In this document: one piece after another, positions 8,164 through 18,400 of the stretch
How the letters are laid out: every line of letters starts with the position of its first letter
How positions within the stretch are numbered: the stretch's first letter is position 1
DNA from: Entoloma clypeatum
Lineage: Eukaryota; Basidiomycota; Agaricomycetes; Agaricales; Entolomataceae
Direction: 5' to 3'
NCBI GenBank assembly: GCA_963565915.1
Contig: OY751491.1
Span: 4,154,001 to 4,218,000, forward strand
DNA: 64,000 bases
Position numbers and translations under genes: made by a program
Notes under the pieces: model-generated
What the model was told of the DNA's origin: nothing
Seen by the model: only the letters and a program-made list of their open reading frames with translations
Database searches by the model: none

Positions 8164-10006
8164 TTGGAGCAGAACCGTTCAGGAGGATTCACGGCGATAC
8201 GCCTATAATCCCCGATCGGAGACCAGACCCCAGCAATCTGGCGCTGTTCCATCAACTAGCTCCGCTGATCCTCAGATGTATCAGAACAATTCCAATCCGA
8301 ATCCGGATATAGATATGGAGGAATTACTCTATATTAGGGAAGGGGGAGGACAGTCACAAATGCTTGCGCACTTGCTATCTAAAGCAATCCCTGCATATGA
8401 CGAAATTCCACAAGACCCAAAGTCTTGGCAAATGAAGGACATAAATAAGCTACCTGAAAAGGAAAAGCTTGAATGGAAAGCAGCATGCCGTGGGGAACTA
8501 GAAGCCCTCCGGAAGCGCAATGTCTTTAAGTTGGTTGACCTGCCTAAAGGTCGTAAAACCATCAGAAATCGATGGGTATTCGACGTCAAAACTGACGGAC
8601 GAAAGAAGGCACGACTCGTTGCCAAGGGTTTCTCACAGATCGAGGGTATCGATTTTGATGAGATCTTCTCACCTGTGATACGTTTCGAGACTATCCGAAT
8701 CCTCTTCGCCGTAGCTGCGCTTGAAGGATGGGTGATTGAAGGAGTAGATGTCAAATCAGCTTTTCTCTATGGAGAGCTCGATGAGGAAATCTATATGAAT
8801 CAACCCGAAGGCTTTGTTGTCAAAGGCCAAGAACAGAAGGTCATCCGTTTATTAAAAGCACTCTATGGCCTAAAACAGGCTGCAAGAGCGTGGTGGATCG
8901 CGCTCAATGCATCAATGGAGAAGCTAGGTTTTACTCGATGTAGAACTGACTCAGGCGTCTTTGTTTACCACAACAAACAATCAGGTGATTTGATAATCGC
9001 TTTGATCTATGTTGATGACGGCCTGTTCATGGGATCAAACCCAGATCTTGTTCGCAAGATAAAATCTGACTTTAAAAATAAATGGGAAAGTCGTGATCTT
9101 GGTATTGCTAAAGAATTCTTGCGTATGAGAATACGACAAGATTCGGGAAAGCAGATCGTAACAATCAATCAGTCAGAATACCTGAAGAAGATCATTAAGC
9201 GCTTTGGCTTAGAAAATGCAAAGGCTGCTGACACTCCACTCCCAAAGGGTTATTACCCTGCACCAAATGAGGGGGAGGTGGATCCCACACTCAAAACAAG
9301 GTACCAAATGATCATTGGATCGTTGTTGTACTTGTCCATTGGAACGAGACCGGACATTGCTTTTGCAGTTGCAAAAATGTCACAAATGTCTGCAAACCCT
9401 TCCAAAGAGCATGAGAAATACGCTCTACGGATTATCAGATATCTTGTCGGTACTCAAGACTATTCTATAATTTATGATGGTCGATCCAAGGCTTCCTTTG
9501 AAGCATGGACAGATTCAGACTGGGCATCAGACCCATCTGATAGAAAATCCCAATCGGGATATTTCCTTAAGCTTGCAGGAGGACTTGTTCTTTGGAAAAG
9601 TCGCAAGCAAAAGACAGTGGCACATTCGTCCACTGAGGCGGAAATGGTTGCTGCCAGTGAATGTTCACGGGAGTGCGAATGGGTTACTCATCTCTTCAAA
9701 GAGCTTGGACTACAGGACATTACCAAAATGCCGTTCCATGTAGATAACCAAGGCGCGATTTTCAATGCGCAAAACCCAGTCACTGAAGGCAGAACCAAAC
9801 ATATAGCAATCCATCACTTTGCTATACGCGATAGAGTTAAAGATGGATTGATCGAACCACGGTTCGTTCCGGGAACAGAGAATCCGGCTGATATGTTTAC
9901 CAAGCCACTTGGTCGCCAGGAATTTGAGAAATTCCGTGCTCTACTCCGAATGGAGTTTAAAGAGCCTTATACTCCACTTACGAAACCTACCCGGGATTCT
10001 AAGTGA
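8146..10006 (+). CDS. Copia A reverse transcriptase-RNase H (frameshifted from upstream pol)
   Basis: Frame 2 carries copia RVT_2: RNRWVFDVKTDGRKKARLVAKGFSQ begins the palm, followed by VDVKSAFLYGELDEEIYM, ALYGLKQAARAWW and the catalytic YVDDGLF. RNase H follows with TDSDWASD, SSTEAEMVAASE and HVDNQGAIF. The product needs fusion to the upstream polyprotein, but the two are one frame apart, so this copy is either mutated or uses a frameshift. It ends at TAA 10004-10006, eight bases before the 3' LTR. In the copia B family the same junction is in one frame. Confidence 0.85.
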
Positions 10007-10013
10007 GGGGGAG
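10003..10013 (+). other. Polypurine tract of copia A
   Basis: GTGAGGGGGAG abuts the 3' LTR start TGTTGAAC. Copia C has the same GAGGGGGAG before its own TGTTGAG. Confidence 0.75.
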
Positions 10014-10355
10014 TGTTGAACATATCGCCAGATATGTCGCACCATGTGCTTGTCACAGGAAGTGACTATAAGTCACTATTACCATATATGTGAGTTTATG
10101 GTACAACCACGGACGCATGACTTGTTTATGTATTGTTTGTACAATGGTCCGTGCGCATATTGGATTAGTATAAATACCCATGTATTTAGTACGGAAAATC
10201 CTAACTCTTGAACACCCCAGTTCTCTGAGACGTTGTAGCTAGTTAGCTTCTTCATTCCACTAACGTCTCTTAACCAGGTTAGTCTAGCTTCCATATGCCT
10301 TCGTACCGCTACGTCTTGAGCGCCCTTTGGGCTGCCTACGTCGGATACATCATTA
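10014..10355 (+). repeat. Copia A 3' LTR
   Basis: 342 bp, about six differences from the 5' LTR by eye. It carries the same palindrome (10062-10076), TATA-like box and hairpin (10320-10335), and is followed by the duplication ATCTG. Confidence 0.9.
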
Positions 10356-10360
10356 ATCTG

Positions 10361-10737
10361 AGGGCTCGGGGGACTCATAATAATGAGCAGGGTGCCCAGC
10401 ATCACAGTGTACGACGTGTGATCGCAGATGCCATGATGCCAAGCATGTAACTTACCAGAAATAGACTGAACCCTGGAAACCGGTCCCTGACACTTTGGAC
10501 CCTTGATTGATGATGACTGGGAACTTGATCGACAACATCAATATTGATGCAGTGCTCTAGAATGCTCGCCCAGCAACACATTGACAATGCTCCTCTCCGC
10601 TAGGGTCTGTAACTGTCTTGATGCATGGAAAGCCATTTGATATAGTTTGTGGTGACCCTTTTCAAAGCTCACCATGAACAATAAACCTTGGACCAATTTG
10701 ATTTTACCCTCTTGCTTGTGATAAATTTTATTTATTC
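10361..10737. other. Unassigned spacer
   Basis: Before copia A inserted, this joined 3371-3617. No gene, tRNA or repeat is recognised. Confidence 0.4.
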
Positions 10738-10745
10738 TGAATTCC

Positions 10746-11935
10746 TAGTGATGGACAGGGGTAACCCATGGGTAAAGTTTTTGTATCCGTACCCTTACCC
10801 TTGAAAAACCATACCCCTGGTCAGGGGTAAGGGTTTCCTGCACCTGCAGGTGAGGGTTTTTGGGGGTGTGGGGGGGTACAGAATACCCGCGGGAGGGCAT
10901 TCAAGGGTGGGTGCACGCGCATGTCGCATTGTATCCCAATGCCCTACACTCATAATGTCATGGGTCTCCCAGCCCACCTCCCCCTCTCCGGCCACTGCCT
11001 TCACCTCCCGCGCCACTTGGCAGATGGGTAGGTGGTGACAGTGGGCGAGTATGGGATAGTGGACGATGGGGTTGCAGGTGGTGCATGCGTCTGGCCTCAT
11101 GTGCATCGGCAGAAGAGGGGGCCAAGTTGTTGGGTGCAAGAAGGGACGCTGGGCGTGAGACAAGGCCGTTGAGTGTGAGGAGGGGCGAAACGAGGCTGTT
11201 GGGCAAGAGGAGGGGTTGTTGGGCATGAGGAGGGGCGAGACAGGGCTGTTGGGCATTGTTGGGTGTGAGGAGGGGCAAAATAGGGCCGTTGGGCACGAGG
11301 AGTGGCCATTGGGTGTGAGATGAGGTTGTTGGGCAAGAGAAGAGGTCGTTGGATGTGAGGAGGGGTGAGATGAGGCCATTGGGCAAGAGGAGGGGTTGTT
11401 GGGTGTGAGGAGGGGTGAAACGGGGCCGTTGGGCATGAGGAGAGGCCGTTTGGCGCAAGATGAGGTTGTTGGGAAAGAGAAGGGGTTGTTGGCCTGAGGA
11501 GGGGTGAGACAAGGCCATTGGGCAAGAGAAGGGGGTCATTGGGTGTGAGGAGGGGCGAGGAGGGGTAATTGGGCAAGAGAAGGAGTTGTTGGGCATGAGG
11601 AGGGGTGAGACGAGGCCGTTGGGTAGGAGAAGGGGTTGTTGGGTGTGGGGAGAGGCAAGGAGGGGTCGTTGGGCATGAGGAGGGGCGAGACAAGGCCGTT
11701 GGGTAAGAGGAGGGGCTGTTGGGCATGAGGTGTGGCCATTGGACATGAGGCACGGCTGTTGTCACATCAACTTCAACTTGTTGATTGTTGATTGTTTGGC
11801 TCAACCTAATATCCACCCCCAACCTGTCCCAAAGGATAGGAGCTTTCGGAGGGTAAGAATTTCTTACCCTCACCCTTACCCTCCCTCACCCTTCCCCAAA
11901 ACCCTGAGGGTTTTGTGTACCCTTGTCCATCACTA
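10746..11935. mobile_element. hAT-like non-autonomous DNA transposon with internal minisatellite
   Basis: 1190 bp between exact 8-bp direct repeats TGAATTCC (10738-10745 and 11936-11943). The ends are inverted repeats: TAGTGATGGACA at the left and TGTCCATCACTA at the right, continuing into GGGGTA/TACCC-rich sequence. An 8-bp duplication with TAG-starting inverted ends is the hAT superfamily pattern. No transposase frame is present; the interior is a tandem repeat. It would depend on a hAT transposase elsewhere. Confidence 0.75.
11110..11760. repeat. Minisatellite inside the hAT-like element
   Basis: Degenerate tandem units built on GTTGGGCATGAGGAGGGG and GGCGAGACAAGGCC, about 30-36 bases each, repeat some 18-20 times. 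All three minus-strand frames stay open for 200-260 codons and read Pro/Ser/His/Leu repeats, an artefact of the repeat. Confidence 0.8.
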
Positions 11936-11984
11936 TGAATTCCTGTCTCATGTATAAAAACCTCTCAATATCGTCATGTACAGT

Positions 11985-12417
11985 TGTAAGGGCAACCTTA
12001 CGATCCAAGACTCGAACTCAGATACTTGCAAGGGAGATCCAAAGTTTAGATTGAGCAGTCTGATAAGTAATACAACACATACCTTGCAAGGGAGATCCAA
12101 AGAGAAAGTTCTAAGGATTCCCCTGCAAGCTAGCGAGATAAATAGTAAAATGAGATATGAAATAAGAGATAAAACGAGACGCATGAATGATGAGCAATGA
12201 TCGGGAGTAGCGATAAAAAATGAATGGAAACAAGATGAATGATAGTACCTGTGATCCGACGTGCGGAGTAGCAGATGGGGGCGGAGTCGTTGGATGCGGA
12301 GAGGTGGATAAGATGTCAGAGACAGCGGATACGATCGGAGGACGTCGGAGATGGTGGAATAGAAAGGAAAGGAAGAAAGGAAAGGAAAAGTGAAAAGTGA
12401 AAGTGGTTGCCCTTACA
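11985..12417 (-). repeat. Chromovirus D 3' LTR
   Basis: 433 bp with 9-bp inverted ends. On the minus strand a TATTTAT box lies about 32 bases before AGAACTTTCT, the predicted RNA start used for self-priming (see 48255-48264). A C-rich run at 12418-12430 (G-run on the minus strand) is the polypurine tract next to it. Confidence 0.85.
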
Positions 12418-12429
12418 TCACCCCCCCTT

Positions 12430-13389
12430 CAAGGCACAGTGTCTCGACATGTCAGGCGAAACAAGTCGAATATCGCGGAGCTCCCGGATGATGTCGGTAG
12501 AAGTCACGGACTAGGCGCGGAGCATGGACGTTGTCTTCTGCTTCCCAGGAATTCTCTTCGTAGCCATATCCCTTCCATTTGACCAAGAATTGAAGCTTGC
12601 CTCGATGCAGTCAGCTGTCCAAGAGGTTTTCAACATCGTACTCTAATTCTTCTGCGACTACCGTCGGAGGCAGAGGAGAGCGGACTTGGTGTCGGAAGGG
12701 GTCGTTGGGAACTAGTGAAAGTTTGACGACATGGAATACTGGGTGAACGTGGGACATGGAAGGGGGAAGGCGAATTTCATAGGCATGTGTTCTGACAGGT
12801 CGGACCACTGGGAAAGGGCCTACATATCGATGTGCAAGTTTTTTTGTGGGTCAGGTGGTTTTGAGGTCTGATGAGTCTAAAAAGACCTTGTCCCCCAGGC
12901 GGAATATCAGAGTGGTGCTCCAATGCTGGTTGTAGTATCGTGCCATGTCATCTTTTGCCTTTGTCAGTGCTGCATGAGCCTCCTCTAGAGCGGACTTCAT
13001 CCACTGGCTGAAATCCGCTACCGCCTCAATCTCCGTCCGCTTCTCGCGAGGTTCGAATCCCATGCGCGGATGGCGGCCGGTGTCAATGTAGAATGGAGTT
13101 TGATGTGTCGATGCATGAACATGGTTGTTGTATGCAAATTCAGCCATCGGAAGCCATTCGTCCCAATTGTCTTGACATTCATTGACGAATAGGCGAAGGT
13201 ATTGTTCCAATCCTTGATTGACCCGCTCCATCTGTCCATCTGACTGCGGATGGTAGGCTGTCGAGGCAGCAACCTTAATGTTAAGCAGCCTGTATAGTTC
13301 GCGTGTGAACTTGGCGACAAACTGTGGTCCTCGGTCGGAGACAATGGCCTCCGGTAGTCCATGGAGTTTCCAGACATTTTGAACATAGG
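12430..13389 (-). pseudogene. Chromovirus D pol 3' part: integrase and chromodomain
   Basis: Minus strand. It opens with VQNVWKLHGLPEAIVSDRG (second catalytic Asp), continues STAYHPQSDGQMERVNQG (catalytic Glu) and the C-terminal DNA-binding region at 12851-13230, then HPVFHVVKLSLVPND. The chromodomain at about 12440-12600 reads LQFLVKWKGYGYEENSWE in another frame, so at least one frameshift lies near 12610. Chromodomains in this clade guide integration to histone-marked chromatin. The 5' neighbour of this segment is at 19965, across gypsy 1. Confidence 0.8.
13385..13389 (+). repeat. Target-site duplication of gypsy 1, left copy
   Basis: ATAGG, repeated at 19965-19969; it lies inside the chromovirus D integrase. 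Confidence 0.85.
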
Positions 13390-13756
13390 TGTTACGGACT
13401 AACGACTACGGACGTATACGCTTACTTTTCATTTTTACTCATCGGCCCCCGCTTACACATATCGTATTATACTTTATTCCCTTTAGTATACTTCGCTCCC
13501 GCGCTGACTCGCTTTCCGCAGCCGGCTGACTCATTCCGCAGTCATCTTACTCAGACGCACTGCCTTCCGCAGTTATCTTACTCAGATACACTGCCTTACG
13601 CAGTACTGACTCATATGCTATCGCCTATAGTCAGTACCTATATAAACCCTTTGTACTATAGCTAGATTCCTTAGATTTAGCAATCACATTGCTCTTCGCC
13701 TTTCCATCTTCCTGCATACTCTGCCCGAACCTTGGAACGGTTTGTTACGCATAACA
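13390..13756 (+). repeat. Gypsy 1 5' LTR
   Basis: TGTTACGG...GCATAACA. TATATAAA at 13639-13646 stands 34 bases before AGATTTAGCAA (13673-13683), the probable RNA start. A repeated TTCCGCAG / CTTACTCA motif fills the upstream half. Open frames of about 100 codons inside it are artefacts. Confidence 0.9.
13639..13646 (+). promoter_or_regulatory. TATA box of gypsy 1
   Basis: TATATAAA, 34 bases before the predicted transcript start. It is kept as TATATAAA in gypsy 2 (about 25733) and in the solo LTR at 49173. Confidence 0.65.
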
Positions 13757-13758
13757 AG

Positions 13759-13769
13759 TTGCTAAATCT
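13759..13769 (+). other. Self-primer binding site (Tf1 type) of gypsy 1
   Basis: TTGCTAAATCT, two bases after the LTR, is the exact 11-base reverse complement of AGATTTAGCAA at 13673-13683. In fission-yeast Tf1 the first 11 bases of the RNA fold back onto the primer site and prime reverse transcription. The length, the 2-base gap and the TATA spacing all fit. No tRNA 3'-end match (TGG start) is present. Confidence 0.75.
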
Positions 13770-14547
13770 CGTTAGGTTCGCCCAGAGCGAAGAGAGCAAC
13801 TACCAGACGAGTCAAGACGTCGCGCTTCTTTGAAGACTTCACCAGTAACCCATTCAGCACGCCAGAAGCCCGACAGGAGGAGCTAAGTCCTCGAGACAGT
13901 ATCGATTTTACGCTTATCCAGCAGTACATCGAATCGGAGATCCGTCGCATCCTACAGCAGGTGCTTGACGAAGAACTAGACAACGACGAGCATCGCCCCC
14001 ACGGCGAGATAGCAGAGAGCATCCATCTTGCTCGGCAACACCAGATCGCGCGTTACAACGCCCGACAGAACGAACTCGAAAGCTTTCGCGTTCAAGAAGG
14101 ACCTCAGACAGGTCGGATCACAGAGATCAGAGAGTTTATCGGTGTCCAGACAACCGTTATCAGAAGATTGATTAGGACGCTCACATCGAGACGTCCCAGA
14201 GCCGCATCACCACGTCTTACTCGAAGCAGCAGATCTACGCCCACTTCACCGCCGACGAGCAACAGACCGAGTACAACCGTTGGGCACGAAACGAGAGACT
14301 TGACCCCTTCTCGCGACCAACAGACGCGCAGGAACAGAGATTCCTTAGAGATCTACAGAGGAAATACCCCGAACGTTTTGCCACCGATTCCGCCGACGAG
14401 TCCCCTGACGAATTTACTTTTGACTCCGCGCAGTCAGATACCGAACAAACGCCTAGAACAGGGACTGATTTTCAACCCCTACCTATATCCCGAACCCCAT
14501 CTTCATCCCAACAATCCGACACCTCTCCTACTCCGCAGGTTCTAGAC
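13766..14547 (+). other. ATG-free gypsy 1 leader with long open frames
   Basis: From the predicted RNA start (13673) to 14547 there is no ATG. Frame 2 is nevertheless open from 13766 to 14545, and its first part reads like protein (SPRDSIDFTLIQQYIESE, then Glu/Asp/Gln-rich helices to about 14180). From about 14179 frame 1 also opens and reads YNRWARNERLDPFSRPTDA into Gag. The leader may encode a non-AUG-started Gag extension, or may simply be cleared of ATGs for scanning. Gypsy 2 has ATG at 26182 where gypsy 1 has ACG. Confidence 0.5.
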
Positions 14548-15417
14548 ATGGCAGAAGCACCGACAGTACAAACAATGGATACATCCAAGATCATCAAAGA
14601 TCCTGGGATGTTCAAAGACAGACACACCTTCGACGAGTGGTGGAAAGCCACCAAATTATACATCAGGTTCCAGAAGGGCCTGTCCGATGATCAGAAGATT
14701 CTTGCGGTGTTATCCCGCATGATGGAAGGGTCCGGTAAACACTGGGCCAGCAACAAGTTAGACGCTCTTGCCACCGATGGCGAGAACATCACCTGGTTAG
14801 GATTCTCAGACGACATCGCTACGCGATTCTCTATTGCCAACAAGTCGGCAGCGGCCAAGGCGAAACTCGAAGTCCTGAAACAGGAAAAACGCACCATCGA
14901 CGAATTCTTGGACGAATTCGAAGAGATCTTGAAGCTGTCAAACCTTGGCGAAGAAACTGGGAAATACATCCTGGAAAAGAACGTCAACCGCAGAATTTCT
15001 GAACAAGTGGCTAGCGATGGCAAGACGTACACTGATTACGCAAAGGAGATCCGAAACAAGGGACGACAGATGGAGGGACATGCATTAGTCATCCGAGGGG
15101 GTGGCGACACACGCACCGGATCGGGTACCACTTATGGTGGTCAAGGCAAAGCCATGGAGATCGACAAAGCAGGAGTAGCCCGTTGCTACAACTGTCAGCA
15201 CTTTGGTCACCTTGCCAAAGACTGCAAAACCCCAAAGAAGAAAGATGGTCGTAAGTGTTTCAACTGCGACCAAGAAGGACATATCGCGCGCAACTGCCGC
15301 AAGCCGAAGAAGAACTCTGGAAAGATTAGAAAGGTGTCTGATGGAGATACCGATGATGACGATGAAACCATCACCATAGAGACCGATGAGAAGGATTTTC
15401 CCGAAGGGTCCGATTAA
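14548..15417 (+). CDS. Gypsy 1 Gag
   Basis: First ATG of the transcript, 289 codons. A retrotransposon-Gag helical domain (FDEWWKATKLYIRFQKGL... to about residue 170) is followed by two CCHC knuckles, CYNCQHFGHLAKDC and CFNCDQEGHIARNC, and an acidic tail. It forms the virus-like particle and binds RNA. The frame is open upstream to 14179, so Gag may be longer. It ends at TAA 15415-15417, 28 bases inside the open pol frame (-1 relative to Gag). Confidence 0.88.
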   Translation: MAEAPTVQTMDTSKIIKDPGMFKDRHTFDEWWKATKLYIRFQKGLSDDQKILAVLSRMMEGSGKHWASNKLDALATDGENITWLGFSDDIATRFSIANKSAAAKAKLEVLKQEKRTIDEFLDEFEEILKLSNLGEETGKYILEKNVNRRISEQVASDGKTYTDYAKEIRNKGRQMEGHALVIRGGGDTRTGSGTTYGGQGKAMEIDKAGVARCYNCQHFGHLAKDCKTPKKKDGRKCFNCDQEGHIARNCRKPKKNSGKIRKVSDGDTDDDDETITIETDEKDFPEGSD

Positions 15418-18400
15418 ACGACGCTAAGTCGCGACCCTTATCCATTAAACGAACTCGCTTGCCTGGTGCAGTTACAGACAATATAACTTATGTTATCCCT
15501 GCAAAGCGAGCCGTTGCGTCAACTAAGATTGTCAAGGGAGATAGACCTCCGAAACGACGAGAGATCAAGCTGCAAGCTCAGATCAAAACACGACGAGGAC
15601 CAAAGGCCATTCGACCCGAGGTCGATAGCGGATGTGAACGCACATGTATCCATCCCAGAATAGTACGTGAACAGAACCTTCCCACACGTGGAATAAAGCC
15701 CATATCAATCCTAAATGCGGATGGATCACCGAACCGACAACAGAAAGCAGAAAAACTTGCCGAAGTCAAGCTGGACTTGGGAACACACCAGGAAACCATG
15801 GAGGCAATGGTATTGGACATTGGGAGAACGGATATGCTTTTGGGACATGATTGGTTGGTGCACCACAACCCTACAATCAATTGGACGACCGGCGCCGTAA
15901 CATTCAACCGATGCCCATCAACGTGTCAAACCAAACACTCGGATTTCAGGGTTAACCTTAATGGTCGCAAACATCGGGTTCGCATGGTGGAAATACGAGA
16001 CAAGGACGCACCCAAGAAATCAGATCAGAAATGGAAGCCCGGAGACCCCATATTGGAAGCAGTTACTCCCACACCACCTCCCACAACCAAACGACCCTCA
16101 TATGTTGAACGTTTTGCCCATCTTTTTGAAAAAGAAAACTTTGACAAGATCCCAAAGGAAAGGGAATGGGACCACGGCATCGAACTTACACCGGACGCAC
16201 CAAAGGAGCTAGGGGGAAACACGTACCCTATGACCCAAAAGGAGCAAGAAGAGCTGGACGAATTCATCGACGAAGGCCTGACAACCGGAAAGATCCGACC
16301 GTCCAAATCACCTTATGCATCACCCTGCTTCTTCATTAACAAGAAGGACGGTTCCAAACGATTGGTACAGGACTATCGCACGGTTAACAAATTCACGGTT
16401 AAGGACAAATTCCCACTCCCACGCATCAACGACCTCTTGGATGTATTGAAGGACGCAGTCTACTTCAACAAAATGGACATCATGTGGGGATACAATAATG
16501 TGCGGATCAAAAAGGGTGACGAATGGAAAGCCGCCTTCTTGACCAGCCGAGGATTGTTTGAACCATTGGTCATGTTTTTCGGTCTCTGCAATTCCCCGGG
16601 AACGTTCTCTCGGATGATGGCCAGCCTATTCAGGGATCAGATCCGTCGGCGCATCTGTGTGATTTACATGGATGACATAGTGGTTATTGGTAAAACCAAG
16701 GAAGAACTCGCCCGGAATACCGAAGAGATCTTGCAGATCCTGTCGGACAATGACTTGTTCCTAAAGGAGAAGAAGTGTCTTTGGGAAGTAACGAAATGCC
16801 CCATATTGGGATATGTCGTGGGTGAAGGACGTGTCGAGATGGAAACTGAAAAGGTGGACACAATCCGGAACTGGCGAGTACCCACATCAAAAAAGGAAGT
16901 CCAGAGGTTCCTAGGATTTGCCAATTTTTATCGACGCTTCATTGAAGGATACTCAAACATCGCAAAGCCACTCACGACACTTACGGGAAATACAGCATTC
17001 ACATGGGGACCAGCGGCGCAAGAAGCATTTGAAGGTCTCATACGGGAAATCACGACAGCACCAGTCTTGGCATTGCCCAAACCGGACGGACAGTTCAGGG
17101 TTGAGACTGATGCATCGGGTTATGCAATTGGAGCGGTACTCTCACAGAAACAAGACGACAAGTGGCATCCTATCGCGTTCTTGTCGCGGACCATGTCCGC
17201 GGCCGAACAGAATTACGAGATATATGACAAGGAGCTCTTGGCGGTCATGGAAGCACTGAAGGACTGGCGACATTATCTACTTGAAGCCAAGGAACGTTTC
17301 GAGATCTTAACCGATCACAAAAACCTGGAGTATTTCCGGCGTCCTCAGGACCTAAACCAACGACAGAGGCGCTGGAAGATGAAGCTACAAGACTATGACT
17401 TCGAATTGCGACATGTACCTGGGAAGACAAACGCGAAAGCAGACATCCTGTCACGTTTACCCTGGTATGAAACGGAACTCGAGCCGCAGGATAGCGACCA
17501 AATGCTCAAGGAGGGACTATTTTTGAAACGATTGGAATCAGAAGATGTGATACAAATGGAGATGTTCACGGAGGAACAATTCTTTGAAGGGGGTGAAACA
17601 TCTGATTCCATCAAAATCGGAAACATCACAACCATCGAAAACCCATGGATCGCACGCATCAAGGCCTCGAATCGCATGGAGACAGAAGTAGCCCAGGGTC
17701 TGAAGAAGAATCCTCACTGGTACCAGCAGGAAAATGGCATCACCTACGCAGGAGAACGAGTCTATGTTCCACCAGATCCACAATTGCGCCAAGAACTGAT
17801 GTTTGAAGCACACGACGCACCAGTGGCAGGACATCCAGGACAATATCGAACACACGAACTCCTCACTCGCACCTACTGGTGGCCCACCATCCTACATGAC
17901 GTAAAGAAGTATGTGAAAGGTTGTGACACCTGTCAACGTAACAAGATCAGCCGCCAAAGAAGACACGCCCCTCTACACCCTAACGCCGCGCCAAGTCAAC
18001 CATGGGAAGACATAGGGATTGACGTCGTGGGACCGATACCAGAATCTGATGGGAAGAACGCAATTCTGGTCATCACGGACAGACATTCAAAGATGCTTCA
18101 TCTCATCCCGACAACCGTGGAACTATCGGCTGAAGGATTAGCCAAGATCTATCGGGACCAGATATGGAAGCTTCACGGGATCCCCAAGAAGATCATCAGC
18201 GATAGGGGACCACAGTTCGCTGCGAAGTTCATGGAGATACTTTGCCGCATGTTGGGGATCAAGAGGAACCTGTCCACCGCGTACCACCCACAGACTGATG
18301 GACAGGCCGAGCGATCGCATCAAGAAACAGAAGCGTTCTTACGAAACTTCGTCAACCATCTACAGGATGATTGGGCGGAATGGATCGCAATCGCAGAGTT

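Larger units (their letters stand above)
3618..10355 (+). mobile_element. Ty1/copia element A, near full length
   Basis: Two 342-bp LTRs (3618-3959 and 10014-10355) flank gag-protease-integrase-reverse transcriptase-RNase H in copia order. The 5-bp duplication ATCTG stands at 3613-3617 and 10356-10360. The LTRs start TGTTGAAC and end CATCATTA, so the usual terminal CA is replaced by TA; the duplication and the primer site at 3960 both require this end. By eye the LTRs differ at about six positions. The one clear coding lesion is a frameshift between integrase and reverse transcriptase at about 8130-8163. Confidence 0.92.

Noticed and set aside
10795..11873. Three long minus-strand frames (213-262 codons) rich in Pro/Ser/Leu
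   Set aside because: All three frames are open because a ~30-36 bp repeat lacks stops on that strand; the proteins are pure repeat translation within a hAT-like element.
13390..13665. About 100-codon plus-strand frame repeated at 19598-19873
   Set aside because: Lies wholly in the gypsy LTR upstream of its own TATA box; an LTR artefact.
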